From: JBCCGE01 sp039029455
GTDB lineage: Bacteria; Pseudomonadota; Gammaproteobacteria; Arenicellales; Poriferihabitantaceae
Direction of reading: 5' to 3'
Assembly: GCA_039029455.1 (NCBI GenBank)
Contig: JBCCGE010000136.1
Span: forward strand, 1-7,131
Length of the DNA stretch: 7,131 bases
The first letter of the stretch is position 1, and every line of letters begins with the position of its first letter. The notes beneath the pieces were generated by a model. That model did not search any database, was not told where the DNA came from, and saw nothing but the letters and a program-made list of their open reading frames with translations. This document shows positions 1-6,347 of the stretch, piece by piece. Made by a program: the position numbers and the translations under genes.

Positions 1-60
1 AGTGTACTCCAAATCGCGTGGAACGTCACATATGCGATAAACAAAACTTTCCAAATTTTG

Positions 61-80
61 ATGGATCTTGTAGAGACCAT
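61..80 (+). repeat. Direct copy of gatC 189-208 (20 bp)
   Basis: Bases 61-80 are identical to 189-208 (ATGGATCTTGTAGAGACCAT) inside gatC. There the sequence encodes the conserved MDLVET segment; in the upstream copy it lies in a different reading frame. The match stops exactly at both ends. The unit begins with ATGG and ends with CCAT, so it has 4-bp inverted ends. It directly abuts the inverted copy at 81-102. Confidence 0.95.
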
Positions 81-102
81 AATACGACTGAGTTGATCGG
101 CG
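81..102 (-). repeat. Inverted copy of gatC 167-188 (22 bp)
   Basis: Bases 81-102 are the exact reverse complement of 167-188, which lie immediately before the direct-repeat partner at 189-208. After one mismatch, bases 104-107 also pair with 162-165, so an imperfect inverted repeat may have been present before. In RNA this would form a 22-bp stem closing a 64-nt loop, and it would bury the candidate start TTG at 93-95. The codons at 167-188 are the original, because they encode conserved GatC sequence (ADQLSRI). Confidence 0.95.
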
Positions 103-374
103 AAGAAATCAGTCAGATCGCACGACTGGCTCGTCTGAAAACCGATCCAGAACGATCCGAGTTCTACGCCGATCAACTCAGTCGTATTATGGATCTTGTA
201 GAGACCATGAATAAAATTGACACCGAAGGTGTGGAACCCATGGCGCATCCACAGGACGCAGCGCTGCGACTCCGGGCTGATGAAATTACCCAGACAAACC
301 ACCGAGACGATTACCAAAAAGTTGCACCAAAAACCCAGGACGGGCTTTACCTGGTTCCAAAAGTCATTGAATAA
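93..374 (+). CDS. gatC: GatC, subunit C of Asp-tRNA(Asn)/Glu-tRNA(Gln) amidotransferase; start uncertain
   Basis: GatC is the small, largely helical subunit that wraps around GatA and stabilises the GatA-GatB interface in the cytoplasmic GatCAB complex. The family match is clear from the segment IARLARL near the N-terminus, then the segment DTEGVEPMAHP in the middle, LRADEITQTNHRDDY, and the C-terminal GLYLVPKVIE. From TTG at 93 the product is 93 residues, close to the usual 95-100. The reading frame is open up to GTG at 18, which would give 118 residues with an N-terminal extension unlike the family. No in-frame ATG exists and neither start has a convincing Shine-Dalgarno sequence. Compared with family members, TTG93 falls where the conserved Leu3 normally sits, and the position of the initiator Met is ACT (87-89). 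The DNA there is a rearranged copy of codons further inside the gene, so the true 5' end may have been lost or mis-assembled. Product identity is secure; the start is not. Confidence 0.88.
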   Translation: MIGEEISQIARLARLKTDPERSEFYADQLSRIMDLVETMNKIDTEGVEPMAHPQDAALRLRADEITQTNHRDDYQKVAPKTQDGLYLVPKVIE

Positions 375-433
375 GACTTTTAAATCATGCAGTTGTATTT
401 GTTATTTAATCTATAGATTTACCATTAGTTCCC
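375..433. other. AT-rich gatC-gatA spacer with a 12-bp palindrome
   Basis: The 59-base spacer is strongly AT-rich. It contains the perfect palindrome AATCTATAGATT at 408-419, ending 14 bases before the gatA ATG. There is no recognisable Shine-Dalgarno sequence ahead of gatA. I found no sigma-70 promoter with acceptable spacing and no terminator, so co-transcription of gatC and gatA is the simplest reading. Whether the palindrome does anything is unknown. Confidence 0.5.
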
Positions 434-1891
434 ATGATTGAGCATACCCTGACCGATCACGCAAAGGCGTTGCGAGACGGCAGTTACAGCAGTGTCGAGT
501 TGACCCAGGCATATCTGGATCGTATCGAGGCACAAGGCGATCTGAATGCCTTTATTACCGTGACACCTGAAAAGGCTCTGGCAGAAGCCGAGGCCGCAGA
601 CAGTCGATTAGCAAGCGGCGATGGCCATTTGCTGACCGGTATACCGATTGCACAAAAAGATCTGTTTTGCACTCAAGGCGTCCTGACGACCTGTGGATCG
701 AAGATTCTGCATAATTTTGAGTCTCCCTATGATGCGACTGTGGTTCGCAAACTGAGTGACGCAGGGATGCCGATGCTGGGAAAAACCAATATGGATGAGT
801 TCGCGATGGGATCATCCAACGAAACCAGCTATTTTGGACCGGTAAAAAACCCCTGGGATCGGAACACTGTACCCGGGGGCAGTTCGGGCGGTGCAGCGGC
901 TGCGGTAGCGGCGCGACTGGCGCCGGTTGCAACAGCGACAGACACCGGCGGCTCTATCCGTCAACCGGCAGCGTTTTGTGGCTTAACAGGCATCAAACCC
1001 AGCTACGGTCGAGTTTCCCGATACGGAATGATCGCATTCGCGTCCTCTCTGGATCAGGGCGGCGTAATTTCAAAAACCGCCGAGGATGCCGCGCACATTC
1101 TTCAGGCGATGAGCGGATTTGACCCCAGAGACTCAACCTCACTGTGTCAGGATGTGCCGGATTATGCGTCCGCATTGACCGATTCAATCGCCGGAAAAAC
1201 CATTGGTTTACCTCGGGAATTCTTTGGTGATGGGATCGACGAGAATGTTGCCCGCGCGGTGCAGGACGCTATTCAGGTTTTTGAATCCATGGGAGCGAAA
1301 ACAGTCGAGGTTGAATTGCCCAACAGTGAGGTTGGAATACCCTGTTACTACGTATTGGCTCCGGCGGAGGCTTCATCGAATCTCTCGCGGTTCGACGGTG
1401 TTCGCTACGGTTATCGATGCGATGATCCAATCGATCTGATCGATATGTATGAACGATCAAGAGCGGAAGGTTTCGGAGACGAAGTCAAGCGCCGGATAAT
1501 GATCGGCACTTATGTGCTGTCCTCGGGATATTACGACGCTTACTACATAAAGGCGCAGCGACTGCGTCGGATGATTTCAAATGATTTCAGTCGCGCGTTT
1601 GAAAAATGCGATGTCATTGTCGGGCCGACTGCACCGACTACGGCGTTTGTGATCGGAGAAAAGAACGACGATCCAGTGGCCATGTATCTGAACGATATTT
1701 TTACTAATTCGGTCAACCTTGCAGGACTTCCCGGCATGTCTCTGAACGCGGGATTTGATCATGACAACCGCCCTATCGGGCTTCACCTGATTGGGCGATA
1801 CCTGGATGAATCGACCATTCTGAACTTTGCTCATCAGTACCAGCAGGAAACCGATTGGCATCGCAGAATGCCGGGAGGTTTGGGGCTGTGA
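434..1891 (+). CDS. gatA: GatA, amidase subunit of Asp-tRNA(Asn)/Glu-tRNA(Gln) amidotransferase
   Basis: GatA is the glutaminase subunit of GatCAB. It hydrolyses glutamine and channels ammonia to GatB, which amidates the misacylated tRNA. The 485-residue product has the normal family length and is an intact amidase-signature protein. The expected Ser-cisSer-Lys triad is visible: Lys75 in IAQKD, Ser150 in PGGSSGGAAAAVAA, and Ser174 in TDTGGSIRQPAAFCG. The 75- and 24-residue spacings between them match the family. ATG at 434 gives the usual N-terminus, but no Shine-Dalgarno sequence precedes it, so translation may depend on coupling to gatC or on an open AT-rich leader. The 3' end overlaps gatB by four bases (GTGA). 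By hand count 9 of its 27 arginine codons are CGA, the most used arginine codon in the gene. Identification is secure; whether Asn-tRNA, Gln-tRNA or both are made cannot be read from this gene. Confidence 0.97.
   Translation: MIEHTLTDHAKALRDGSYSSVELTQAYLDRIEAQGDLNAFITVTPEKALAEAEAADSRLASGDGHLLTGIPIAQKDLFCTQGVLTTCGSKILHNFESPYDATVVRKLSDAGMPMLGKTNMDEFAMGSSNETSYFGPVKNPWDRNTVPGGSSGGAAAAVAARLAPVATATDTGGSIRQPAAFCGLTGIKPSYGRVSRYGMIAFASSLDQGGVISKTAEDAAHILQAMSGFDPRDSTSLCQDVPDYASALTDSIAGKTIGLPREFFGDGIDENVARAVQDAIQVFESMGAKTVEVELPNSEVGIPCYYVLAPAEASSNLSRFDGVRYGYRCDDPIDLIDMYERSRAEGFGDEVKRRIMIGTYVLSSGYYDAYYIKAQRLRRMISNDFSRAFEKCDVIVGPTAPTTAFVIGEKNDDPVAMYLNDIFTNSVNLAGLPGMSLNAGFDHDNRPIGLHLIGRYLDESTILNFAHQYQQETDWHRRMPGGLGL
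1873..1878 (+). promoter_or_regulatory. Shine-Dalgarno sequence for gatB
   Basis: GGGAGG lies inside the last codons of gatA, nine bases before GTG 1888. It decides the gatB start in favour of GTG 1888 over the upstream TTG 1855. Confidence 0.75.
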
Positions 1892-3321
1892 GTAGCGCTT
1901 GGGAGAGTGTTATTGGACTGGAGGTGCACGTTCAACTCAGCACCCGATCCAAGATTTTTTGCGGCGCCTCAATTGCATACGGCGCAGAACCCAATACACA
2001 GGCCTGTGACGTCAGCATTGCACTCCCCGGGGTACTTCCTGTGATGAACGCCGAGGCGGCTCGACTCGCGGTGAAATTTGGATTGGCGATTGGTGCAGAA
2101 ATTAACCAGCGGTCAATTTTCGCACGCAAAAACTACTTCTACCCTGACCTTCCCAAGGGCTACCAGATCAGTCAATTTGAACTTCCGATCGTCGGTCTGG
2201 GCTCAATGGACATTGATATTGATGGCAAACCCAAAACCATCGGCATCACTCGGGCTCATTTGGAAGATGATGCAGGAAAATCACTGCATGAAGATTTTCA
2301 CGGCAGCACCGGAATCGATCTGAACAGGGCCGGCACGCCTCTACTGGAAATTGTATCTGAGCCCGATATGCGCTCTGCTTCTGAAGCTGTTGCTTACTTG
2401 CGAGCACTTCACAGTTTGGTTCGTTATCTGGAAATATCCGATGGAAACATGCAGGAAGGCTCGTTTCGGTGTGACGCCAACGTTTCGGTGCGTCGCGCCA
2501 ATGATACAGAGCTGGGTACCCGGGCTGAGCTGAAAAATATTAATTCGTTTCGATTTGTTGAAAAAGCTATTAACTTCGAAATCGAACGTCAGATTGAGCT
2601 CATAGAGGACGGTGGCGAAGTGGTTCAGGAAACCCGTCTGTACGACTCCGATAAAGACGAAACCCGTTCGATGCGAAGCAAAGAAGAAGCGCACGACTAT
2701 CGGTATTTCCCGGATCCGGACCTGCCGCCGCTGATTTTATCGGATGAACTTGTCGAAGAGATAAGGTCCTCACTGCCAGAACTACCGGCAGCCCGACTGG
2801 AGCGCTTTGTCCACGAATTGTCGCTGTCAAACGAAGACGCAGTAAAAATCACTCAGGATAAGGACACCGCGGATTATTTTGAAGCCCTTGTCGATAGCGG
2901 CACTGAGGCAAAGATCGCCGCAAACTGGGTGCTGGGGGATCTTGCCGCAGCTCTAAATGCATCCGACTGTGAAATCGGAGTCAGTCCGGTGTCTCCATTA
3001 CAACTTTCCCAAATGTTGTCCAGAATCAGCGATGGCACTATCTCCGGAAAAATCGCAAAAGAAGTTTTTAATGCGATGTGGAATGGCGAGGGGGACGCTG
3101 ATGACATCATTGAATCACGCGGGCTCCGGCAAATCTCAGATTCCGGAGAGCTGGAAAAGATTGTTGACGAAATTCTTTCGAACAGCGAACAACAGGTGCA
3201 GCAGTTTAAGGATGGCAATGAAAAAGTCCTTGGCTTTTTTGTAGGCCAGATCATGAAGGCCACTCAGGGCAAAGCAAACCCACAACAGGTTAACGAGATA
3301 TTACGAAAGAAACTCGACTAA
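1888..3321 (+). CDS. gatB: GatB, tRNA-binding kinase/amidotransferase subunit
   Basis: GatB phosphorylates the side chain of misacylated Asp-tRNA(Asn) or Glu-tRNA(Gln) with ATP and then amidates it with ammonia from GatA. The 477-residue product has family length. The cradle domain (about residues 1-290) shows SVIGLEVHVQL, NYFYPDLPKGYQISQFE, HLEDDAGKSLH, LNRAGTPLLEIVSEPD, RCDANVSVR, ELKNINSFRFVEKA and YRYFPDPDLPPL near residue 271. The helical and YqeY-like tail domain follows to the end. I chose GTG at 1888 because it overlaps the gatA stop as GTGA, has GGGAGG at 1873-1878 nine bases upstream, and begins at the family N-terminus; an in-frame TTG at 1855 would add 11 unrelated residues. The zinc-site region keeps Cys25 and Cys40, but Ala27 and Ser43 stand where zinc-binding family members have cysteine, so the zinc knuckle is probably lost. 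Translation is likely coupled to gatA. Confidence 0.97.
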   Translation: MSSAWESVIGLEVHVQLSTRSKIFCGASIAYGAEPNTQACDVSIALPGVLPVMNAEAARLAVKFGLAIGAEINQRSIFARKNYFYPDLPKGYQISQFELPIVGLGSMDIDIDGKPKTIGITRAHLEDDAGKSLHEDFHGSTGIDLNRAGTPLLEIVSEPDMRSASEAVAYLRALHSLVRYLEISDGNMQEGSFRCDANVSVRRANDTELGTRAELKNINSFRFVEKAINFEIERQIELIEDGGEVVQETRLYDSDKDETRSMRSKEEAHDYRYFPDPDLPPLILSDELVEEIRSSLPELPAARLERFVHELSLSNEDAVKITQDKDTADYFEALVDSGTEAKIAANWVLGDLAAALNASDCEIGVSPVSPLQLSQMLSRISDGTISGKIAKEVFNAMWNGEGDADDIIESRGLRQISDSGELEKIVDEILSNSEQQVQQFKDGNEKVLGFFVGQIMKATQGKANPQQVNEILRKKLD

Positions 3322-3342
3322 CCCATCGATTTAGGGTAAAAC
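3314..3342 (+). promoter_or_regulatory. Possible sigma-70 promoter for tRNA-Arg
   Basis: A weak candidate: TCGACT (4 of 6 matches to TTGACA) at 3314-3319, overlapping the gatB stop codon, and TAAAAC (4 of 6 to TATAAT) at 3337-3342, with 17 bases between them. Transcription would start near 3350, a few bases before the mature tRNA 5' end. Read-through from gatCAB is an equally possible source of the tRNA. Confidence 0.3.
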
Positions 3343-3356
3343 GCTTCAGGACACGC

Positions 3357-3433
3357 GGGCCTGTAGCTCAGCTGGATAGAGTACCTGGCTTCGAACCAGG
3401 TGGTCGGGGGTTCGAGTCCCTCCGGGCCCGCCA
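3357..3433 (+). tRNA. tRNA-Arg(UCG)
   Basis: A complete 77-base cloverleaf with an encoded CCA end. The acceptor stem GGGCCTG pairs with CGGGCCC with one T-G wobble, followed by discriminator G and CCA. The D stem is GCTC/GAGT with one G-T pair. The anticodon stem CCTGG/CCAGG closes the loop CTTCGAA, giving anticodon TCG (UCG in RNA). The variable loop is TGGTC. The T stem GGGGG/CCCTC closes the normal loop TTCGAGT. It decodes CGA and, depending on U34 modification, other CGN codons. The gene sits 35 bases after gatB on the same strand, and no terminator is visible after it. E. coli has no such isoacceptor and reads CGA with inosine-modified tRNA-Arg(ACG). Confidence 0.97.
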
Positions 3434-3596
3434 TTTCTGATTGCGTCTTACCTCTAACCTGCCTTCATTCCGATAGAACTGTGCGTATTCGGCATAGTGT
3501 GCTGGGCAGTGTACAAGACCGGGGACGTTCCAGACGAAATTGTAATCCAGGAAGTGCAATGAACGAACCAACCGCAACCCGAACGTGTCCTCGGAT
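3434..3596. other. tRNA-Arg to maf intergenic region
   Basis: This 163-base stretch holds no conserved gene that I recognise, no convincing terminator after the tRNA and no clear promoter. Its only coding-like element is the short ORF at 3559-3606 with a good ribosome binding site. Confidence 0.5.
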
Positions 3597-3606
3597 ATGC
3601 AACTGA
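3559..3606 (+). CDS. Possible 15-codon leader ORF overlapping the maf start
   Basis: ATG at 3559 is preceded by AGGAAG at 3549-3554, the best Shine-Dalgarno match near maf. It opens a 15-codon frame (MNEPTATRTCPRICN) ending at TGA 3604-3606. The frame overlaps the maf ATG (3597) by ten bases in a different frame. maf has no ribosome binding site of its own, so translation of this ORF could feed ribosomes to maf by termination-reinitiation. I recognise no family and a chance ORF of this size is common, so this is a weak call. Confidence 0.2.
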   Translation: MNEPTATRTCPRICN

Positions 3607-4169
3607 TCCTCGCTTCCTCATCAAAATACCGACGACGACTTTTGCGCAATGCAGGTCTTGAGGTCCTCAGTCACTCTCCAGACACCGACGAATCACCCTT
3701 GCCGTCCGAGTCTTGCAGAACTCTGTCTCGTCGATTATCCGAGCAAAAAGCGCGTGCCGTGTCGAAACATTATCCGGGTTCCTTGATCATCGGTTCCGAT
3801 CAGACTGCTGCAATAGGTTCCATTCTGATCGGCAAACCCGGAGACCATCAAACTGCATTCTCTCAACTTTCCCGGGCCTCCGGAAAATCCATGAAACTGT
3901 TTGCCAGTGTCGCGTTACTCAATACTGTCACAGATACAGTGCAGTGCCATACCGAGACGGTTAGGGTCCGATTCAGAATCCTGACGGATCAACAGATCGA
4001 TCAATACCTGTTGGACGATAAACCCTATGATTGCTGCGGATCGCTGAAAGTTGAGTCTAGTGGCATACGCTTGCTGAAATCTGTCGAGTCCAATGATCCT
4101 AATGCAATAATTGGCCTGCCTTTGATCGCGCTGGTGTCGATGCTGCACGCGGAAAATTATCCGCTATAG
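3597..4169 (+). CDS. yceF: Maf-family nucleoside triphosphate pyrophosphatase, YceF type (m7GTP-specific)
   Basis: Maf proteins hydrolyse non-canonical or modified nucleoside triphosphates to monophosphate and pyrophosphate in the cytoplasm. The N-terminal signature LILASSSKYRRRLL (residues 3-16), the segment LIIGSDQ with the likely catalytic Asp68, and GKPGDHQTAFSQLSRASGK are all present. The C-terminal part CCGSLKVESSGIRLL, then DPNAIIGLPLIALVSML, resembles E. coli YceF (CAGSFKSEGFGITLF, then GLPLIAL) more than YhdE, so 7-methyl-GTP is the likeliest substrate. The length is 190 residues against 194 in E. coli. ATG 3597 gives the family N-terminus; GTG 3585 would add four residues, and neither has a clear ribosome binding site. 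Residues 12-14 are three consecutive CGA arginine codons (3630-3638). The E. coli neighbours of yceF (yceD-rpmF) are absent here. The gene is convergent with uvrB with only 17 bases between the stops. Family is certain; subfamily is likely. Confidence 0.93.
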   Translation: MQLILASSSKYRRRLLRNAGLEVLSHSPDTDESPLPSESCRTLSRRLSEQKARAVSKHYPGSLIIGSDQTAAIGSILIGKPGDHQTAFSQLSRASGKSMKLFASVALLNTVTDTVQCHTETVRVRFRILTDQQIDQYLLDDKPYDCCGSLKVESSGIRLLKSVESNDPNAIIGLPLIALVSMLHAENYPL

Positions 4170-4186
4170 GTTAACGCTTTGTAGAA
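4170..4186. other. maf/uvrB convergent gap without a clear terminator
   Basis: Only 17 bases separate the two convergent stop codons. A 5-bp hairpin at 4149-4164 (GCGGA/TCCGC) lies in the last codons of maf, but no T-tract follows it on either strand. The two transcripts therefore probably overlap at their 3' ends. Confidence 0.4.
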
Positions 4187-6220
4187 TCAAACCTCAGCGC
4201 TGACTCGAAACTGGCCGTCTCTGAGCCTATTAATCTGGTCACGAACAGCTGCCGCCTGCTCAAATTCCAGATTTTTCGCATGTGCATACATCTCTTTCTC
4301 AAGCTTTTTGAGTACTTTCCCCAGTTGTTGAGGAGTAGCGACGCTGTAGCTGTCATCCTGTTCTGCTACCATGCGGTCGTTGGCTTCAATAACCCACGCA
4401 TTATCATTCGCTGAGACCCCGTCAATTATGTCCTTGATAGGTTTGACGATAGACCTGGGCTGTATGTTGTGTTCCAGATTGTGCGCAATCTGCTTTTCAC
4501 GACGGCGTTCTGTTTCGTCCATTGCGGCCTGAATGGAATCGGTCACCGAGTCCGCATAGAGAATCACTCGACCATCAACGTTTCTGGCCGCCCGGCCAAT
4601 TGTCTGAATCAACGATCGGGTTGATCTCAGAAAACCCTCTTTGTCTGCATCAAGTATTGCAACCAGAGACACCTCAGGAATATCCAGCCCTTCCCGCAGA
4701 AGATTGATACCCACCAGGACATCAAACAAACCTTTTCTGAGATCTCTGATTATTTCTACGCGCTCAACAGTATCGATATCTGAGTGCAGATAGCGAACTT
4801 TGACCTGGTGCTCGTGCAGATACTCGGTCAGATCTTCGGCCATACGTTTGGTGAGTGTCGTCACCAATATCCGTTCACTGCGCCGGACTCGGGCCTGAAT
4901 TTCAGACAACAAATCGTCAACCTGTGCTGCGACGGGTCGTATTTCCACTTCAGGGTCCACAAGCCCGGTCGGTCTGACAACCTGCTCCACCATTTCCGGA
5001 TTCTTTTGTTCCTCGTACGGCCCGGGAGTTGCGGACACAAACACGGTCTGAGGCATTAAATGCTCAAACTCGTCAAACCTGAGCGGTCTGTTGTCCATAG
5101 CAGATGGCAATCTAAACCCGTATTCAACCAGGTTCTCTTTTCTTGATCGGTCGCCCTTGTACATGGCGCCGATTTGAGGAATCGTAACGTGGCTCTCATC
5201 TATAAAAAGAAGGGCATTTTTTGGCAGATACTCAATTAGCGTGGGTGGCGGCTCTCCGGCGCTCCTGCCCGACAAGTATCGCGAGTAGTTCTCGATTCCA
5301 TTGCAGTAACCCAGTTCATACATCATTTCCAGATCGTACATTGTTCGCTGCTCGAGTCTCTGGGCTTCAACCAACTTGCCCATTTCACGTAAATACGATA
5401 AGCGATCACGCAGCTCCTGTTTGATATCTTCGAGCACATTAACTACAGTTTCCCTGGGAGTCACGTAGTGACTTTTTGGATAGACAGTGATCCTTTTCAG
5501 CTTTTCTTCTACGGTTCCGGTCAGTGGATCAAATCGAGAAATAGCGTCAATCTCGTCGCCGAAAAGCTCTATTCGTATCGCCAGCCGTTCTGACTCCGCC
5601 GGGTAAATATCAATAACATCCCCCCTCACCCGAAAATTGCTGCGCCGCAATTCCAGATCGTTTCGGGTGTATTGCAACTCCGCAAGCCGCTTTAAGATTG
5701 CTCGCTGATCGATCTGATCTCCCTGTTTCAGATGCAGAATCATGTTGTGATACGCCGCTGGGTCACCCAGTCCGTAGATCGCGGAGACTGTGGCCACGAT
5801 AACAACATCCTGACGCTCCAGAATCGCCTTCGTTGCCGACAACCTCATCTGATCGATATGATCGTTAATGGACGCGTCTTTCTCAATATAGGTGTCCGAG
5901 CTCGGAACGTAGGCTTCCGGTTGATAGTAGTCGTAGTAGGACACGAAATACTCAACGGCATTATTTGGAAAAAAATCCCGCATTTCAGAATACAGCTGAG
6001 CCGCGAGTGTTTTGTTATGAGCCATTACCAGTGCCGGTCGTCCGGTCTGCGCAATGATATTAGCCATCGTGTAGGTTTTTCCGGATCCGGTTACGCCCAG
6101 AAGCGTCTGAAAAGCCTCTCCGTGTTGAATACCGTCCAACAGTGACGCAATCGCCGCAGGTTGGTCGCCTGAAGGTTCGTAGTCACTCGTAAGTTGATAA
6201 TGTGACTGATTTTTATTCAT
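4187..6220 (-). CDS. uvrB: UvrB, excinuclease ABC subunit B
   Basis: UvrB is the central damage-verification subunit of bacterial nucleotide excision repair. UvrA loads it on DNA, it inserts a beta-hairpin at the lesion using ATP, and it recruits UvrC for incision. The 677-residue product is intact (673 in E. coli). Visible parts are YEPSGDQPAAI at the N-terminus, the Walker A motif GVTGSGKT at residues 42-49, the hairpin region with YYDYYQPEAYVPSSDTYIEK, the DESH box near residue 340 in LLFIDESHVTIPQIG, the SATPGPYE motif, helicase motifs V and VI in GINLLREGLDIPE and QTIGRAARN, and a C-terminal UVR/UvrC-binding domain (LEKEMYAHAKNLEFEQAAAVRDQI). I chose ATG at 6218-6220 since it gives the family N-terminus; the frame stays open 35 codons further upstream without conservation. 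The Shine-Dalgarno signal is weak. It is divergent from the pseudopilin gene. I found no good LexA box upstream. Confidence 0.98.
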   Translation of the reverse strand: MNKNQSHYQLTSDYEPSGDQPAAIASLLDGIQHGEAFQTLLGVTGSGKTYTMANIIAQTGRPALVMAHNKTLAAQLYSEMRDFFPNNAVEYFVSYYDYYQPEAYVPSSDTYIEKDASINDHIDQMRLSATKAILERQDVVIVATVSAIYGLGDPAAYHNMILHLKQGDQIDQRAILKRLAELQYTRNDLELRRSNFRVRGDVIDIYPAESERLAIRIELFGDEIDAISRFDPLTGTVEEKLKRITVYPKSHYVTPRETVVNVLEDIKQELRDRLSYLREMGKLVEAQRLEQRTMYDLEMMYELGYCNGIENYSRYLSGRSAGEPPPTLIEYLPKNALLFIDESHVTIPQIGAMYKGDRSRKENLVEYGFRLPSAMDNRPLRFDEFEHLMPQTVFVSATPGPYEEQKNPEMVEQVVRPTGLVDPEVEIRPVAAQVDDLLSEIQARVRRSERILVTTLTKRMAEDLTEYLHEHQVKVRYLHSDIDTVERVEIIRDLRKGLFDVLVGINLLREGLDIPEVSLVAILDADKEGFLRSTRSLIQTIGRAARNVDGRVILYADSVTDSIQAAMDETERRREKQIAHNLEHNIQPRSIVKPIKDIIDGVSANDNAWVIEANDRMVAEQDDSYSVATPQQLGKVLKKLEKEMYAHAKNLEFEQAAAVRDQINRLRDGQFRVSAEV

Positions 6221-6267
6221 CCGTCGGATCGAAAAGTCAAAGGTTTGAATTGAGATATCCGCACCGG

Positions 6268-6289
6268 AATTGTGCGAAAGCTCACAGAA
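6268..6289. promoter_or_regulatory. CRP/Vfr-like operator between uvrB and the pseudopilin gene
   Basis: The core TGTGC-GAAAGC-TCACA at 6271-6286 matches nine of ten bases of the CRP consensus TGTGA-N6-TCACA. Its centre at 6278.5 lies about 41-42 bases before the start point predicted from the -10 box at 6309-6314. That is the class II activator position. The site is also 51 bases upstream of the uvrB start codon on the other strand, so it could affect both genes. No CRP gene is in the window, so the regulator is inferred. Confidence 0.55.
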
Positions 6290-6308
6290 GCAGGAGATGT
6301 TTTGCCGC

Positions 6309-6314
6309 CATAAT
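6309..6314 (+). promoter_or_regulatory. Predicted -10 box of the pseudopilin promoter
   Basis: CATAAT matches five of six bases of TATAAT. The bases 17 upstream (6286-6291, AGAAGC) are a poor -35, which fits a promoter that relies on the activator site overlapping that position. Transcription would start near 6320-6321, leaving a leader of about 27 bases with the AAAGGA ribosome binding site. Confidence 0.45.
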
Positions 6315-6326
6315 TGCTTTCGCAAT
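6313..6326 (+). other. Small hairpin at the predicted pseudopilin transcript start
   Basis: ATTGC-TTTC-GCAAT forms a 5-bp stem with a 4-base loop. It overlaps the predicted transcription start and has no T-tract, so it is not a terminator. Function unknown; it may be chance. Confidence 0.3.
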
Positions 6327-6334
6327 CATACGAG

Positions 6335-6340
6335 AAAGGA
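6335..6340 (+). promoter_or_regulatory. Shine-Dalgarno sequence deciding the pseudopilin start
   Basis: AAAGGA lies seven bases upstream of GTG 6348. This spacing supports the GTG start and the short 11-residue prepilin leader over the earlier in-frame ATG at 6297. Confidence 0.7.
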
Positions 6341-6347
6341 CTCACCT

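Noticed and set aside
16..27. 12-base match GCGTGGAACGTC shared with about 6851-6862
   Set aside because: One 12-base repeat is expected by chance in a window of this size, and its flanks do not match.
78..83. CATAAT as a -10 box for gatC
   Set aside because: It lies exactly on the junction of the two rearranged repeat halves, and no -35 sits at an acceptable distance: TTGATG at 58-63 leaves only 14 bases.
2341..3263. Minus-strand ORFs of 117 and 129 codons inside gatB, and a similar 125-codon one in gatA (555-932)
   Set aside because: Their sequences show no recognisable domains and lie opposite a strongly conserved gene, so they are shadows.
3357..3433. Integrative element at the tRNA-Arg 3' end
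   Set aside because: No integrase gene and no repeated copy of the tRNA 3' end is seen in the window; the flanking genes are core genes.
3368..3649. Minus-strand ORF of 93 codons ending in RDSNPRPPGSKPGTLSS
   Set aside because: It is the antisense translation of the tRNA-Arg gene, a familiar spurious protein pattern in databases.
5732..6145. Plus-strand 137-codon ORF antisense to uvrB
   Set aside because: It overlaps the Walker A region of uvrB on the other strand, has no ribosome binding site, and has no recognisable family.
6270..6287. Possible LexA box (minus strand CTGTGAGCTTTCGCAC)
   Set aside because: Only one half matches CTGT; the other half matches ACAG at two of four bases. The same bases fit a CRP site much better.
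6221..6325. 35-codon N-terminal extension of uvrB
   Set aside because: The family N-terminus starts at ATG 6220, and the extension overlaps the promoter region of the divergent gene.
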